Assembly: GCF_029223485.1 (NCBI RefSeq)
Contig: NZ_JARHTP010000019.1
Location: 186,001 to 250,000 of the forward strand
Direction: 5' to 3'
Source of the DNA: Streptomyces coacervatus
GTDB taxonomy: Bacteria; Actinomycetota; Actinomycetes; Streptomycetales; Streptomycetaceae
DNA length: 64,000 bases
In this document: piece after piece, positions 16,014 to 24,608 of the stretch
Layout: every line of letters starts with the position of its first letter
How positions within the stretch are numbered: position 1 is the stretch's first letter
Notes under the pieces: generated by a model
Told to the model about the DNA's origin: nothing
Databases searched by the model: none
What the model saw: the letters and a program-made list of their open reading frames with translations, nothing else
Position numbers and translations under genes: made by a program

Positions 16014-17087
16014 ATGACCGAGAGCTTCCGCCGCAGCGGCGAGTACGAGAGCTATGACAGCTACGGGAACCCGTACCAGGGCGCGCAGCAGCAGCACGTC
16101 TCCCCTGTGAACCCCGAGTGGCCGCCCCCGCCGGTGCAGCCGCCCGTGCAGCCGACGGCTCTCCTTGCCGAGCCCGCGGCCGCCGCTCCGGCGCCGAAGA
16201 AGCGGGCCCGGGGCCCCCTCGCCCTGCTGGCCGCCGTGGCGATAGTGGCCGCGGCCATCGGCGGCGGCACCGCGTACGCCTTCCAGGAGCTGGCCGGCAA
16301 CGACACCGCCGCCTCCAGCAGCACCAGCACCAATGTGGTGCCGGCCGGCAAGAAGGGCGACGTCGCCACCATCGCCGCGGCCGTCAGCCCGAGCGTGGTC
16401 GAGGTCAGCGCCACGCTGAGCAACGGGTCGTCGACCGGCTCCGGCGTGATCATCACCAGCAACGGCGAGATCGTCACCAACAACCACGTCATCTCCGGCG
16501 CCTCGTCGATCAAGGTGACGACCAGCAGCGGGAAGTCGTACACCGCGAAGGTCGTCGGCACCGACAGCAAGAAGGACCTCGCCCTGATCAAGCTGGAGGG
16601 CGCGTCCGGCCTGAAGGCGGCCACCCTCGGCAACTCCTCCGGCGTCCAGGTCGGCGACACGGTCGTGGCGATCGGCTCCCCCGAGGGCCTCAGCGGCACC
16701 GTCACCAGCGGCATCGTCTCCGCCCTCAACCGTGATGTGACCGTCTCGACGGACGAGAGCCAAAGCCAGAGCCAGCAGGGCCAGGGCGGCGGCAACGGCC
16801 AGTGGCCGTTCTCCTTCGGCGGCCAGCAGTTCAACGGCGACACCGGTTCGTCGACGACGACGTACAAGGCGATCCAGACCGACGCGTCCCTCAACCCGGG
16901 CAACTCCGGCGGTGCGCTGATCGATGCCGCGGGCAACATCATCGGCATCAACTCCGCGATGTACTCGGCCAGTTCGTCCTCCGGCTCGGGCTCGTCGGAC
17001 GCCGGCAGCGTCGGCCTCGGCTTCGCCATCCCGATCAACACCGTCAAGTCCGACCTGGCCACGCTCAGGTCCGGCTCCACCAGCTGA
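16014..17087 (+). CDS. Membrane-anchored HtrA-like serine protease lacking a PDZ domain
   Basis: The 357-aa protein has a Pro-rich cytoplasmic tail, KKRARGPL and a membrane helix at about 65-88, then a trypsin-fold domain with catalytic His (TNNHVI), Asp (KKDLALIKL) and Ser (GNSGGAL). A low-complexity Gln/Ser/Gly loop (QSQSQQGQGGGNG) interrupts it before the Ser. The chain ends soon after the protease domain, so the PDZ domain usual in DegP/HtrA is absent. It probably acts in envelope protein quality control. The downstream two-component system may respond to the same stress. Confidence 0.93.
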   Translation: MTESFRRSGEYESYDSYGNPYQGAQQQHVSPVNPEWPPPPVQPPVQPTALLAEPAAAAPAPKKRARGPLALLAAVAIVAAAIGGGTAYAFQELAGNDTAASSSTSTNVVPAGKKGDVATIAAAVSPSVVEVSATLSNGSSTGSGVIITSNGEIVTNNHVISGASSIKVTTSSGKSYTAKVVGTDSKKDLALIKLEGASGLKAATLGNSSGVQVGDTVVAIGSPEGLSGTVTSGIVSALNRDVTVSTDESQSQSQQGQGGGNGQWPFSFGGQQFNGDTGSSTTTYKAIQTDASLNPGNSGGALIDAAGNIIGINSAMYSASSSSGSGSSDAGSVGLGFAIPINTVKSDLATLRSGSTS

Positions 17088-17120
17088 CCGCAGTCTCCTC
17101 AACCCGGCAGGGAGTACGTC

Positions 17121-17321
17121 ATGATCAAGCAGGTTTCCCACACGGTCGCCGGCACCGACCCGGCCGGCTACGCCCTGGCCCTCGCGGTGGCGTACGAACT
17201 GCACGCGCCGGCGGCCCGGGCGCCCGAACTGCCCCCGCAGCTGATGGGCCTGCACACCACTGCCGCCCGCCCGCACCGCCGCAAGGTGCCGCTGAACCGT
17301 CTCGCGGCGATGCATGGCTGA
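17121..17321 (+). CDS. Small conserved-looking protein of unknown function
   Basis: A 66-aa frame begins MIKQVSHTVAGTDPAG after a good GGGAG ribosome site, between the protease and two-component genes on the same strand. It is rich in Ala, Pro and His, with a basic PHRRKVPLNR C-terminal part and no membrane segment. Position and codon usage support it; no domain is recognised. Confidence 0.6.
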   Translation: MIKQVSHTVAGTDPAGYALALAVAYELHAPAARAPELPPQLMGLHTTAARPHRRKVPLNRLAAMHG

Positions 17322-17345
17322 TATGCGAGGCTGAAGGCGTTCGCA

Positions 17346-17383
17346 CGTTCAGCACCTTCAGCACGTTTCGCAGGTTCAGCCCC
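17346..17383 (+). promoter_or_regulatory. Nine-base direct repeats before the response regulator gene
   Basis: GTTCAGCAC, CTTCAGCAC, GTTTCGCAG and GTTCAGCCC follow one another without gaps. OmpR-type regulators bind such direct repeats, so this may be an autoregulatory site; this is inference. Confidence 0.35.
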
Positions 17384-17417
17384 TTGTCGTCCCACCGCAC
17401 CGAGGAATCCGAAGCCC

Positions 17418-18155
17418 ATGAGCCCCGCCGATGGCGACCGTGACCCGCAGCGCATCCTGATCGTCGACGACGAGCCGGCCGTGCGCGAAGCACTCCAGCG
17501 CAGCCTCGCCTTCGAGGGCTACGACACGGAGGTCGCGGTCGACGGTGCCGACGCCCTGGAGAAGGCGACGGCCTACCAGCCCGACCTGGTCGTCCTCGAC
17601 ATCCAGATGCCGCGCATGGACGGCCTGACGGCGGCGCGCCGTATGCGGGGTGCGGGCACGACGACGCCGATCCTGATGCTGACGGCCCGGGACACGGTCG
17701 GCGACCGCGTGACGGGGCTCGACGCCGGGGCCGACGACTACCTGGTCAAGCCGTTCGAGCTGGACGAACTGTTCGCGCGCGTCCGCGCCCTGCTGCGGCG
17801 CAGCTCGTACGCGGCGGCCGCCATCGCCGGTACGGCCCAGGAGGACGAGGCGCTGACCTTCGCGGACCTGCGGATGGATCTGGCGACGCGGGAGGTGACG
17901 CGGGGCGGGCGCGCAGTGGAGCTGACTCGTACGGAGTTCACCCTCCTGGAGATGTTCATGGCACACCCGCGCCAGGTGCTCACGCGTGAGCAGATTCTGA
18001 AGGCGGTGTGGGGCTTCGACTTCGAGCCGAGCTCCAATTCGCTGGACGTGTACGTCATGTACCTGCGCCGGAAGACCGAGGCGGGCGGGGAGCCACGGCT
18101 TGTGCACACGGTGCGGGGTGTGGGGTATGTGCTGCGGCAGGGTGGCGCGGAGTGA
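17418..18155 (+). CDS. OmpR-family response regulator
   Basis: The 245-aa protein has a receiver domain with the acidic pair in ILIVDDEPAV, phosphoacceptor Asp in VVLDIQMP and Lys in YLVKPFE, then a winged helix (about 145-240) with LDVYVMYLRRK. It resembles MprA-type regulators. The kinase gene overlaps its stop codon, so the two form a coupled two-component system. The nearby HtrA-like protease gene hints at envelope stress, by analogy with MprAB/PepD of mycobacteria. Confidence 0.93.
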   Translation: MSPADGDRDPQRILIVDDEPAVREALQRSLAFEGYDTEVAVDGADALEKATAYQPDLVVLDIQMPRMDGLTAARRMRGAGTTTPILMLTARDTVGDRVTGLDAGADDYLVKPFELDELFARVRALLRRSSYAAAAIAGTAQEDEALTFADLRMDLATREVTRGGRAVELTRTEFTLLEMFMAHPRQVLTREQILKAVWGFDFEPSSNSLDVYVMYLRRKTEAGGEPRLVHTVRGVGYVLRQGGAE

Positions 18156-19603
18156 GGAAGGTTCTACGGCGGTTCCAGACGCTGCCGATTCGCTCGCGGC
18201 TGGCGATGCTGGTCGCGGCCGCTGTGGCGTTCGGGGTGGCGGCGGTTTCGGTGACGTGCTGGTTCATCGTGCAGGGGAAGCTGTACGACCAGGTGGACAA
18301 CCAGCTCGGCAATGCCAACATCAGGCTGAACCAGGAGGACCTCGCTGTTCTGCTGGCCAGCTGTCCGAAGACCGCGACGGGATCGTCCAACAGCATGCGG
18401 CCTCGGGACTACTACGCGCAGGTGGTGAAGGCAGACGGCACTGTCTGCGTCTTCGGTGACTCCGCGGGTGTCGTGAAGACCACCGCTCAGGACAAGAAGA
18501 TGGCAACAGACCCCCAGCTCGGCGAGCGCATCCTCCGCAACAGCGCGGACATGCACGGCCAGGACGTACGTGTCCGCACCACCCCCCTCATGCTCGGGTT
18601 CGGCCCCGGCGCCCAGGCCTATCCCGGCGTCGCCCTGATGGTCGGGGTGTCCCTCAAGGAGACCCAGAAGACCCTCAACGACCTCGCCCTGATCCTCCTC
18701 CTCGTCTCCGGCGTAGGAGTCCTCGGCGCAGGAGCCGCCGGGCTCGCGGTCGCACGGGCCGGTCTCCGCCCCGTAGACAAACTCACCGAGGCCGTCGAAC
18801 ACGTAGCCCGCACTGAGGACTTGAGCATCCGCATCCCCGTGGAGGACGACAGCGAGGACGAGATCGCCCGGCTCTCGCGCTCCTTCAACTCGATGACGTC
18901 CTCCCTGGCCAGCTCTCGCGACCTGCAGCAGCAGCTCATCGCGGACGCCGGCCACGAACTCCGCACACCCCTGACTTCCCTCCGCACCAACATCGAACTC
19001 CTCACCCGCAGCGAGGAGACCGGCCGCCCGATCCCCCCGGAGGACCGCAAGGCGCTGCTCGCCTCCGTGAAGGCCCAGATGACCGAACTGGCCGCCCTGA
19101 TCGGCGACTTGCAGGAGTTGTCGCGGTCGGAGGGGCAGCGGGGCGAGCGCGTCCAGGTGATCTCGTTGGAGGACACGGTGGAAGCGGCGCTGCGCCGGGC
19201 AAAGCTGCGCGGACCGGAGCTGACGATCACGGCGGATCTGCAGCCCTGGTACGTGCGGGCGGAGCCGTCCGCGCTGGAGCGAGCGATCGTCAACATCCTG
19301 GACAACGCGGTGAAGTTCAGCCCGGAAGGCGGCACGATCGAGGTCGAGCTCGGCAGCGGCATTCTGACCGTGCGCGACCACGGCCCCGGCATCCCCGCCG
19401 AGGAACTCCCCCACGTCTTCGACCGCTTCTGGCGCTCGCCGAGCGCACGGGCGCTTCCCGGCTCGGGCCTGGGTCTGTCGATAGTCGCGCGGACGGTGGA
19501 GCAGGCGGGCGGCGAGGTCACCCTGACCCGCGCGGACGGCGGCGGCACGGTGGCGACGGTACGGCTGCCGGGGGCGCCGATGCCGCCGCCGGAGGGGCCG
19601 TAG
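18152..19603 (+). CDS. HAMP sensor histidine kinase
   Basis: The 483-aa kinase has membrane helices near 13-37 and 170-195 enclosing an external sensor of about 130 residues with two Cys. A HAMP domain (GLRPVDKLTEAVEHV), the H-box DAGHELRTPLTSLRTNIELL, the N-box NILDNAVKFSPEGG, and G boxes DHGPGIP and GSGLGLSIV follow. The GTG at 18152 overlaps the response regulator stop. It phosphorylates that regulator. The signal is unknown. Confidence 0.93.
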   Translation: MRKVLRRFQTLPIRSRLAMLVAAAVAFGVAAVSVTCWFIVQGKLYDQVDNQLGNANIRLNQEDLAVLLASCPKTATGSSNSMRPRDYYAQVVKADGTVCVFGDSAGVVKTTAQDKKMATDPQLGERILRNSADMHGQDVRVRTTPLMLGFGPGAQAYPGVALMVGVSLKETQKTLNDLALILLLVSGVGVLGAGAAGLAVARAGLRPVDKLTEAVEHVARTEDLSIRIPVEDDSEDEIARLSRSFNSMTSSLASSRDLQQQLIADAGHELRTPLTSLRTNIELLTRSEETGRPIPPEDRKALLASVKAQMTELAALIGDLQELSRSEGQRGERVQVISLEDTVEAALRRAKLRGPELTITADLQPWYVRAEPSALERAIVNILDNAVKFSPEGGTIEVELGSGILTVRDHGPGIPAEELPHVFDRFWRSPSARALPGSGLGLSIVARTVEQAGGEVTLTRADGGGTVATVRLPGAPMPPPEGP

Positions 19604-19612
19604 TCCTACCGT

Positions 19613-19879
19613 TCAGCGTCGGCCGCGCCTGTCCGTGCCGCGGTCGCGGGCGTCCTCGATGGTGGTGCGGCGCAGCTGCGAGATTAGGGGCTTGATGTCA
19701 TCGACGTGGGCGCCGGACTTCAGTTCCTGGTAGATCCTGCCCGCGATCTCCTTCTGCCGCCAGGTCTGGCCCGCCACCAACTCCTCGCCCAGCTCGGCGA
19801 GTTGGGCCGCGCGTCGCTGGGCGGCGGGATCGTCTTCGCGGTCTCCATGGCCGTAGGCGTCGTAAGAAGGCATGGTCAT
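19613..19879 (-). CDS. Small charged protein of unknown function, last gene of the WXG-like set
   Basis: The 88-aa protein is highly charged and probably helical (QRRAAQLAELGEELVAGQTW), ending in DRGTDRRGRR. Two in-frame ATG codons two residues apart are possible; CCGGAGA suits the second (19873) slightly better. It is 22 bp beyond the preceding gene on the same strand. No known domain. Confidence 0.65.
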   Translation of the reverse strand: MTMPSYDAYGHGDREDDPAAQRRAAQLAELGEELVAGQTWRQKEIAGRIYQELKSGAHVDDIKPLISQLRRTTIEDARDRGTDRRGRR

Positions 19880-19900
19880 TCTCCGGTTCCTTCCTTCCGC

Positions 19901-20563
19901 TCAGTTCTGCTCGGTCTGGCCGGTCTGCCTGCGCTTCTTGGCCCGGCGTGCTGCGCCCAGGTCGCGGAACGGGTTGGTGGTCAGGTCGACCGCGGTCTTG
20001 CGCGGATCCACCGAGTGGTGCCAGTTGAAGTGCACGACCCAGGCCAGGATCAGCAGCCGGTCCATGCGCGGGTCGCGGACCGTGACCTCGTATTCCGCCC
20101 GGATGCCCGCGCGCCGGGCGAAGTCGAAGCCCTCGGACTGCGGCCCGGAGAAGCCCACTTTTGCGGAGAGGAGGGCGTCGAGGCTCTCGTGGCCGAGGAA
20201 GTTGTCGATGACCGGGGCACGGCGAAACCTGGTGTTCAGGCCTTTCCACTTCCCGGTCAGTTCCCCGAGGTCGTGCTGGACCAGGATCCACTCACGGTCC
20301 TCCCACGGCCCGGTGCGCATTTCACCGATCTGCCTGCGGTCGGCCGCGAACGCCATCCCCGTCGAGAGGACGAAGCCCAGGATCTCGTCCGGGCTTTCCG
20401 GGGCGTACACCCGGTATTCGGGCAGGGAGTGGTGCGGGGAATCCTTGTGCATCAGGAGCACCGGCGTGCGCTGCCCGGTTGCCCGCACCTCCCAGGTGGT
20501 GTGCGTCCGGCTGTAGTCGGCCGAGACCGTGAACTCCTGAAGGGACTGGAGCAACTGGTTCAT
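19901..20563 (-). CDS. Unknown protein of 220 aa, perhaps LURP1/scramblase-like
   Basis: The sequence alternates short strands (EFTVSADYSRTHTTWEVRA, PVLLMHK, YRVYAPESPDEILGFV) and has a single C-terminal helix near LLILAWVVHFNWHH followed by a basic tail AARRAKKRRQ. The pattern recalls tubby/LURP1-like beta-barrels but this is weak. It lies directly downstream of the WXG-like gene with a 27-bp gap, suggesting a shared role. Confidence 0.65.
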   Translation of the reverse strand: MNQLLQSLQEFTVSADYSRTHTTWEVRATGQRTPVLLMHKDSPHHSLPEYRVYAPESPDEILGFVLSTGMAFAADRRQIGEMRTGPWEDREWILVQHDLGELTGKWKGLNTRFRRAPVIDNFLGHESLDALLSAKVGFSGPQSEGFDFARRAGIRAEYEVTVRDPRMDRLLILAWVVHFNWHHSVDPRKTAVDLTTNPFRDLGAARRAKKRRQTGQTEQN

Positions 20564-20590
20564 TGGATTCCTTCGTCGGGTTCCCTGCGT

Positions 20591-21802
20591 TCAGGCCGCG
20601 GGAAGCAGGGCGATACGGGACGCACCCATGGTCGGGGACCAGCCGCCGCCCTTCTCGAACTCGAAGCCGCGCTGCTCGACGTCGTCGATGAGACTGCCGA
20701 TGGTCGGGGGCGGCGAATTCAGGAACTCCACGGCCTCGTGAACAGCCTTTTTGATGCCGTCCACCGCGTCGGAGATCTTCTCGAAGATCGTCTGGATGAT
20801 GCCGATGACGTTGATGATGAGCCTGACCGTCTTGTACATCTCGTAGATCTTGTCGGCGGTCCAGATGCCCGCGACGACGTCCGCGACCGGGTCTTCGGGC
20901 CCGAGGCCGACCACTTCGATGGCGGCGTCGCCCGCGATCATCTCCGCGAACTGCTCGGCCAGTTTCTTGATTCCTTCGTCCATCAGCTTCCCGATCTCGC
21001 TGAGCGCCTCCCAGACGAGTCCGACGACGACGTGGTAGCCGTCCTTGAAAGCCTTTGCCGCGAGCTTGGCCGCGTCACCGACGCCGCCGATGCCCATGGT
21101 CCAGCAGAACAGGTAGGAGTCGAAGTTGGTCGCGGCCTCGCCGGACCATTCGCTGCCGAGCCGCCAGGATCCCTTGCGCAGTGTTCCGGCCACGGTGTAC
21201 GCCGCGTCGCCCAACTCGTCGTAGGCGTCGCTCAGACAACTCAACCGGCCGTACTCGCCGAAGAGGGGCTTCAGCATCAGCTCGACCAGGCTCTGGCCGG
21301 TGCACCACTGGAAGGCGTGCTCCGCGGCCTTGAGGTCGGAACTGTTGCGAGCCAGCATCAGCGCGGTGTGGATGCTCTTCGACGTGGTGTCGTCGGCGCT
21401 GTCCAGTTTCTTGAGGTCTACGTCCTCGTCGGTGAAGTTGCCGAGGTCGGAGCCGCCGGGGAGCGTCGAGATGTCCGGGAAGGGGACGGAGGACTGCGGA
21501 TATATGTTGCGCAGTTCTGCCGCGGTGTTCTGGTCCACGTGGGTGTAGGCGGCGCTGGTGCGCTGGATCTTGTCGTCGATGACGCCCATGCCGCGCTGGC
21601 ACTGCGCGAACTTGTCGCTGAAGAAGGTAGAGATGTCCGGGACGAACTCCCGTGCCAGGACGAGCAATCCGTCCAGGCCGTCGACCTGCGCACACTCGTG
21701 ACCGCTCCACTGCCCGAGCCTGACCAGATGGTCGCCCTGCTGTTTTGTGAGTTGGGCGTACGCGTGAAAGTCGCTCTGCGCGGGCGTGCGGAAGCCTGTC
21801 AC
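20591..21802 (-). CDS. WXG100-like helical protein, candidate ESX/type VII substrate
   Basis: The 403-aa protein is mostly alpha-helical. A central WSG motif in GSEWSGEAATNFDSYLFCW sits between two long helices, as in WXG100-like domains, and the second half has further helices and two hydrophobic stretches (VVVGLVWEALS, IINVIGIIQTIF). The N-terminal 130 residues resemble another helical hairpin. The GTG at 21802 has GGGGAG at the right distance; a GTG two codons earlier overlaps that site. No toxin domain is evident, so secretion is only suggested. Confidence 0.7.
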   Translation of the reverse strand: MTGFRTPAQSDFHAYAQLTKQQGDHLVRLGQWSGHECAQVDGLDGLLVLAREFVPDISTFFSDKFAQCQRGMGVIDDKIQRTSAAYTHVDQNTAAELRNIYPQSSVPFPDISTLPGGSDLGNFTDEDVDLKKLDSADDTTSKSIHTALMLARNSSDLKAAEHAFQWCTGQSLVELMLKPLFGEYGRLSCLSDAYDELGDAAYTVAGTLRKGSWRLGSEWSGEAATNFDSYLFCWTMGIGGVGDAAKLAAKAFKDGYHVVVGLVWEALSEIGKLMDEGIKKLAEQFAEMIAGDAAIEVVGLGPEDPVADVVAGIWTADKIYEMYKTVRLIINVIGIIQTIFEKISDAVDGIKKAVHEAVEFLNSPPPTIGSLIDDVEQRGFEFEKGGGWSPTMGASRIALLPAA

Positions 21803-21938
21803 GGCCACTCCCCTGTTGACGTCATGTCAGTGTCCGGCGCGGGGGACACTACATGCGGTAGTGGGGGATTTGGGGGGCCGTTGGCATGTTCATTAGCAAA
21901 TATTGGGGACAGTGGAGCGGCGGGGTTGCCGGGGGCGG

Positions 21939-22298
21939 CTACGGCTCCGCCGGAGGCGGGGCAAGGGGTTCGGCTTCCTGCCAGAAGATCTCTTCGACCA
22001 CGATCTGCGGATCCTCGGTTCGGCGGACGAAGGTGTACTTCAGCCAGCCGTAGCCGTCATCGAAGAAACAAATGTGGCGGCCCTTCGGATCAGTGGACCG
22101 GTCCGGACTGACGCTCATGCCGTCGGGAAGCCCGGCATCGGCGTCGATACCTCGAAAATACGGGTCTTTCGCAGTGACCAGTTCGCCCCGCACGGCCAGA
22201 ACGATCTCACGAACGTCATCGGGCAGTGCCTCGAATTCGGCAAGCGCGTCGATCCGAAAGTCCATCTGCCAGGGCGGCCCCATGAACCCATCAGTCAC
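21939..22298 (-). CDS. RelE/ParE-like toxin candidate
   Basis: The 119-aa protein shows the order expected of a RelE/HigB fold: a helix with ALAEFEALPDDVREIVLA, then strands around KGRHICFFDDGYGWLKYTFV and IVVEEIFW. The catalytic residues cannot be assigned. Its start overlaps the stop of the preceding DUF6247-like gene (ATGA), the usual arrangement of an antitoxin-toxin pair. The assignment is moderate. Confidence 0.6.
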   Translation of the reverse strand: MTDGFMGPPWQMDFRIDALAEFEALPDDVREIVLAVRGELVTAKDPYFRGIDADAGLPDGMSVSPDRSTDPKGRHICFFDDGYGWLKYTFVRRTEDPQIVVEEIFWQEAEPLAPPPAEP

Positions 22299-22645
22299 TC
22301 GCCAGGCTCCAGTTCTCGCACCCGGTAGTGAATCTTCGCCGCCTCTTCGAGGAGGGCCTTGGCTTCGGCGATGTCGGTGGACTCGTACGCGGCTCGGTGT
22401 TCGAGGTCACGCACATGCGCGTCCAGCTTGGGGTCGCGGGCGATGGCGTACGCACCCCACCAGCGGGCCATGAACGCCGGCGCCGGACCGGGGTCGTAGG
22501 CGTCTGCGATCGCCCACTTCCAGTGCTCGTCGAAATCCGGCAGAAGCTCGGGAGTGTGCTCGGCGATGGCCGCACGCAGCGCCTGCGGCGTCCGCTCCGG
22601 CATGGGCGGGATGACCTGGCCGTCTTCCGTGGCGTGAGCAGTCAT
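22295..22645 (-). CDS. DUF6247-like protein, candidate antitoxin
   Basis: The 116-aa protein contains the DUF6247-like pattern TPQALRAAIAEHTPELLPDF ... WWGAYAIARDP, followed by a charged C-terminal helix that could mask a toxin. The ATG at 22645 follows AGGAGGG; the upstream in-frame ATG would add a basic tail. It is translationally coupled to the RelE-like gene. Confidence 0.6.
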   Translation of the reverse strand: MTAHATEDGQVIPPMPERTPQALRAAIAEHTPELLPDFDEHWKWAIADAYDPGPAPAFMARWWGAYAIARDPKLDAHVRDLEHRAAYESTDIAEAKALLEEAAKIHYRVRELEPGE

Positions 22646-22781
22646 GACCGATGCCCTCCTTCGACGCTTCGTCTCTACGACCATAGCCGCCTCGCATCTC
22701 GTGGATCAGTCGTTCCTGTAGCGGTCACGAGATCCAGCGTGGCGGCGGTGACGCCTCGAACATCAGGGCTTCCGGCATATG

Positions 22782-22997
22782 TCACACGAACGTGCGCACG
22801 TCCCCTTCGCCCTTGACCCCGTCGACGAACACGGACCAGGACGCGGCCGAGAAGAACAGCGGGCGGGCGGACGGGTTCTTGCTGTCACGAACGGGGACGG
22901 TGCCGGGGTGGCTGTCGGCGACCTCGACGCAGTTCGAGGCTCCCCCGTCGCTATAGGACGACTTGCGCCAGGTGGCGGTGCTGAGGTCGGGGATCAC
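22782..22997 (-). CDS. DUF397 protein (second copy)
   Basis: The 71-aa protein contains the DUF397 core TATWRKSSYSDGGASNCVEV, then VPVRDSKNP and SWSVFV. DUF397 proteins are small partners of WhiJ-type XRE regulators in streptomycetes. The start overlaps the stop of the preceding DUF397 gene, and the two paralogues share most core positions, indicating tandem duplication. Confidence 0.85.
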   Translation of the reverse strand: MIPDLSTATWRKSSYSDGGASNCVEVADSHPGTVPVRDSKNPSARPLFFSAASWSVFVDGVKGEGDVRTFV

Positions 22998-23197
22998 TCG
23001 GCTCCCTTCACGTCACGTACGAACGCGGACCAGGAGACGGCGGAGAAGACCAGCGGGCGGGACGCCGGGGTCTTGCTGTCGCGGACTGGGACTATGCCGG
23101 GGTAGCCGTCGGCGACCTCGACGCAGTTCGTACCACCCCCGTCGCTGTAGGACGACTTGCGCCACACAGCAGTGCTGAGGTCGAGGGTCCCGTTCAT
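22994..23197 (-). CDS. DUF397 protein (first copy)
   Basis: The 67-aa protein has the same core (STAVWRKSSYSDGGGTNCVE, VPVRDSKTP, SWSAFV). The ATG at 23197 overlaps the stop of the XRE regulator gene by four bases, so the cluster is translated as one unit. It probably modulates the regulator encoded upstream, as known for BldB/WhiJ-type pairs. Confidence 0.88.
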   Translation of the reverse strand: MNGTLDLSTAVWRKSSYSDGGGTNCVEVADGYPGIVPVRDSKTPASRPLVFSAVSWSAFVRDVKGAE

Positions 23198-24027
23198 GAT
23201 CTGCACTCCTCCAGAAGGCGTTTGATGAACGCCGTCGACTCCACCGGAGTCAGGGCCGCGTCCCTGACGCGATCGTAGGACAAGCGGAAAGACAGCACCT
23301 TGTCCGGATCGTCGATGAGTTCGCCGAAGCCGTTGCCTTCTACGTAGGCAACGGGATCGCCGACTCGCTGCCAAAAGAGCCACAGGTGGCTGTCCATGAG
23401 GTCGTGCACCCCAGCAGTGAAAGGCAGCACCTGAAGGGCGACATCCGGATGTCCCGCCGCATCCACCAGATGCGACAGCTGGTCCATCCACACCTTCGCG
23501 TCGGGAACCGGGCGCCGTAACGCCCCCTCGTCGAGGATCACGCGCACGCTCGGCGCCGGGTCGCGGTACAGCAGTTCCTGCCGCCCCATACGCAAGGCCA
23601 CCTGCTCCTCGACTTCTTCGCCGTTGCCAGCCGTTGTCTGGCCGCCAGACAACCCTGACAACACAGCACGGGCGTAGTCCTCGGTCTGCAACAGTCCGGG
23701 CACCCGCAGCTGGAACATCCACATGACCCGGGCCGTCGCCTCCAGGTCCATGAACGCCTTGTACTTGTCCTTGACGACCTCCTTGCGAGCGTCACGACAC
23801 AGGCGAACCAGCAGGTCACCGGAGCCGTAATACGTGTCCAGGTCCTCCATGACCGCCCGCTTCGAGAGCCGTTCCCCCTTCTCCAAGCGGAAGAGGTAGC
23901 TCCTGTCGTACGACGTCTCCGCCGACAACTGCGCCAGCGTCTTGCCCGCCTTCTCCCGTAAAAACTTCAGCGTCCGCCCGAGCTCGGCACGCCTCGACTC
24001 CCGGTCCCCGTCAACGAGTTCGCCCAT
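23194..24027 (-). CDS. XRE-family regulator with DUF5753 domain (WhiJ type)
   Basis: The 277-aa protein has an N-terminal Cro/C1 helix-turn-helix (about 12-65: LKFLREKAGKTLAQLSAETS) and a C-terminal DUF5753 domain (about 95-270) with QLRVPGLLQTEDYARAVL. Such proteins with DUF397 partners form numerous paralogous systems in Streptomyces that influence development. The ATG at 24027 starts MGELVDGDRESRR; the longer upstream frame overlaps the divergent gene region. Confidence 0.9.
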   Translation of the reverse strand: MGELVDGDRESRRAELGRTLKFLREKAGKTLAQLSAETSYDRSYLFRLEKGERLSKRAVMEDLDTYYGSGDLLVRLCRDARKEVVKDKYKAFMDLEATARVMWMFQLRVPGLLQTEDYARAVLSGLSGGQTTAGNGEEVEEQVALRMGRQELLYRDPAPSVRVILDEGALRRPVPDAKVWMDQLSHLVDAAGHPDVALQVLPFTAGVHDLMDSHLWLFWQRVGDPVAYVEGNGFGELIDDPDKVLSFRLSYDRVRDAALTPVESTAFIKRLLEECRS

Positions 24028-24153
24028 GTCACCCCTCGCCGTTGCCTGGCGCCCAGACAACGCCAGCTCGCCATCGTCCGGGCACTGCTGCCCAGCCGGG
24101 GGCGGCACCGAGCGGCGCCGCCCCAACCTCAACCACCGCTCGTCGAACGGCCG

Positions 24154-24294
24154 TTGGCCGCACCTCCCCGCCGCCCCGTCGGCGTATGTCACTGCGAGCG
24201 CGAACGGATTCTGGAACGTCGCCGTGCCCAGTGGATCGCCGCCTACGGCCTCGACGCCGGGCGGCGCAGCAAGCATGGGGAGGTCTCCGCATGA
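24154..24294 (+). CDS. Possible small protein upstream of the DUF397-cluster neighbour
   Basis: An open frame ends CERERILERRRAQWIAAYGL with further basic residues and a TGA overlapping the next ATG (ATGA). A TTG at 24154 is the nearest possible start; the frame stays open further upstream without ATG or GTG. The Cys-Glu-Arg-rich end resembles small proteins I recall beside XRE/DUF397 clusters. The start is uncertain. Confidence 0.3.
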   Translation: MAAPPRRPVGVCHCERERILERRRAQWIAAYGLDAGRRSKHGEVSA

Positions 24295-24608
24295 GCGTCG
24301 CCGAAGAACCGTCAGCACCGGGCGCTGAAGGGCTCCGCCTCCTCCCGTGGACGACCCCCGAGGGCAAGCCCTGTTACCTCAGCACCGACAGCGACCAGAG
24401 CAGGCTCTCCCTGCTCGCCGACGATGTGGAGGCGGCTCAACTCGACTCGGGTGAAGAGGTACTGGTCGGTGCCAGAGCCGTCCTCGCCGACGTCAGGGCC
24501 GGCGAGCGCGCGGTGCGGTTCGCGCTCACTCGGGCCAGTGAGTCACTGGAGGAAGCGCTCCGTATCGCGGTCAGCCGGGGTGCACGCATCGGAGGGAATG
24601 AAAGGTGA
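24291..24608 (+). CDS. Protein of unknown function divergent from the XRE cluster
   Basis: The 105-aa protein begins MSVAEEPSAPG after GGGGAGG and contains LRLLPWTTPEGKPCYLSTDS and two amphipathic helices. It is typical of small cytoplasmic proteins placed opposite WhiJ-like regulators; no domain name is certain. Its stop overlaps the GTG of the interrupted gene that follows. Confidence 0.7.
   Translation: MSVAEEPSAPGAEGLRLLPWTTPEGKPCYLSTDSDQSRLSLLADDVEAAQLDSGEEVLVGARAVLADVRAGERAVRFALTRASESLEEALRIAVSRGARIGGNER

Noticed and set aside
17322..17417. Promoter assignment from the TTCAGCAC repeats
   Set aside because: The repeats are real but no -10/-35 pair can be placed with confidence, so only a possible regulator site is listed.
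19706..22111. An 801-codon plus-strand frame
   Set aside because: It is antisense to three well-supported minus-strand genes with ribosome sites and shows no domain.
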